From: an uncultured Collinsella sp.
GTDB taxonomy: Bacteria > Actinomycetota > Coriobacteriia > Coriobacteriales > Coriobacteriaceae
Assembly (NCBI GenBank): GCA_900549065.1
Contig: URNC01000124.1
Span: 1-5,731, forward strand
Length of the DNA: 5,731 nt
Reading direction: 5' to 3'
The translations under genes were made by a program, and so were the position numbers. The stretch's first letter is position 1; every line of letters begins with the position of its first letter. Of the stretch, positions 5,656-5,731 are shown piece by piece. Under the pieces are notes generated by a model, which saw nothing but the letters and a program-made list of their open reading frames with translations, was not told the origin of the DNA and searched no databases.

Positions 5656-5731
5656 ATGGCAGGCTCCCGGACATATCGCACCAAGGTGCTCGTCCTCGAC
5701 AAGACGAAGCTCAAAGAGACCGACCTGATCT
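5656..5731 (+). CDS. recO: DNA repair protein RecO, N-terminal fragment
   Basis: The first 25 codons are present and the gene runs off the window. The visible protein starts MAGSRTYRTKVLVLDKTK and continues LKETDLI. This matches the start of the RecO OB-fold, in which a short polar N-terminus leads to a VLV-type strand and then a conserved ETD. RecO works with RecR to load RecA onto SSB-coated single-stranded DNA. Its position directly after era is a widely conserved arrangement and strengthens the call. ATG 5656 is 15 nt after the era stop; AAGGA (5639-5643) overlaps that stop, and the 12-nt spacer to the ATG is rather long. No other start in this frame is available between the era stop and this ATG. 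Confidence 0.85.
   Translation, partial: MAGSRTYRTKVLVLDKTKLKETDLI

Overview
The window is a dense, single-strand gene cluster of about 61% GC (estimated by eye), with strong G/C bias at third codon positions and frequent GTG/TTG starts. Gene content and protein style suggest a high-GC Gram-positive, most plausibly an actinobacterium of the Coriobacteriia (Collinsella/Olsenella-like). That assignment is an inference from memory of family sequences and gene order, not from a search.

Layout, all on the + strand: the C-terminal end of an unidentified, probably membrane-associated protein (1-168); an 81-nt gap with the only room for a promoter (169-249); dnaJ (250-1398); mtaB (1408-2700); phoH (2681-3667); ybeY (3664-4173); dgkA (4183-4560); era (4573-5640); and the first 25 codons of recO (5656 to the window end). 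From dnaJ onward every junction is an overlap or a gap of 15 nt or less, each with a Shine-Dalgarno-like sequence, so dnaJ-mtaB-phoH-ybeY-dgkA-era-recO reads as one operon with probable translational coupling.

The genes form a well-known bacterial housekeeping cluster. DnaJ is the DnaK co-chaperone. MtaB adds the 2-methylthio group to t6A37 of tRNA. PhoH (YbeZ-type ATPase) and YbeY (metal-dependent endoribonuclease) act in 16S rRNA maturation and ribosome quality control. DgkA is a small membrane lipid kinase. Era is a GTPase that binds the 3' end of 16S rRNA. RecO loads RecA in recombinational repair. The shared theme is translation and ribosome maturation, with protein folding, lipid recycling and DNA repair attached. 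The dgkA-between-ybeY-and-era order resembles the Firmicutes arrangement more than the mycobacterial one. hrcA, rsmE and cdd, which often belong to this neighbourhood elsewhere, are not seen.

I found no mobile element, CRISPR array, RNA gene or undescribed system. The most notable points are modest: an Era with a purely acidic N-terminal extension of about 60 residues and a CxxC pair beside its G4 motif, an apparently degenerate TRAM domain in MtaB, a TTG start for ybeY overlapping the phoH stop, Shine-Dalgarno sequences built onto stop codons, and an unidentified gene where hrcA might be expected.
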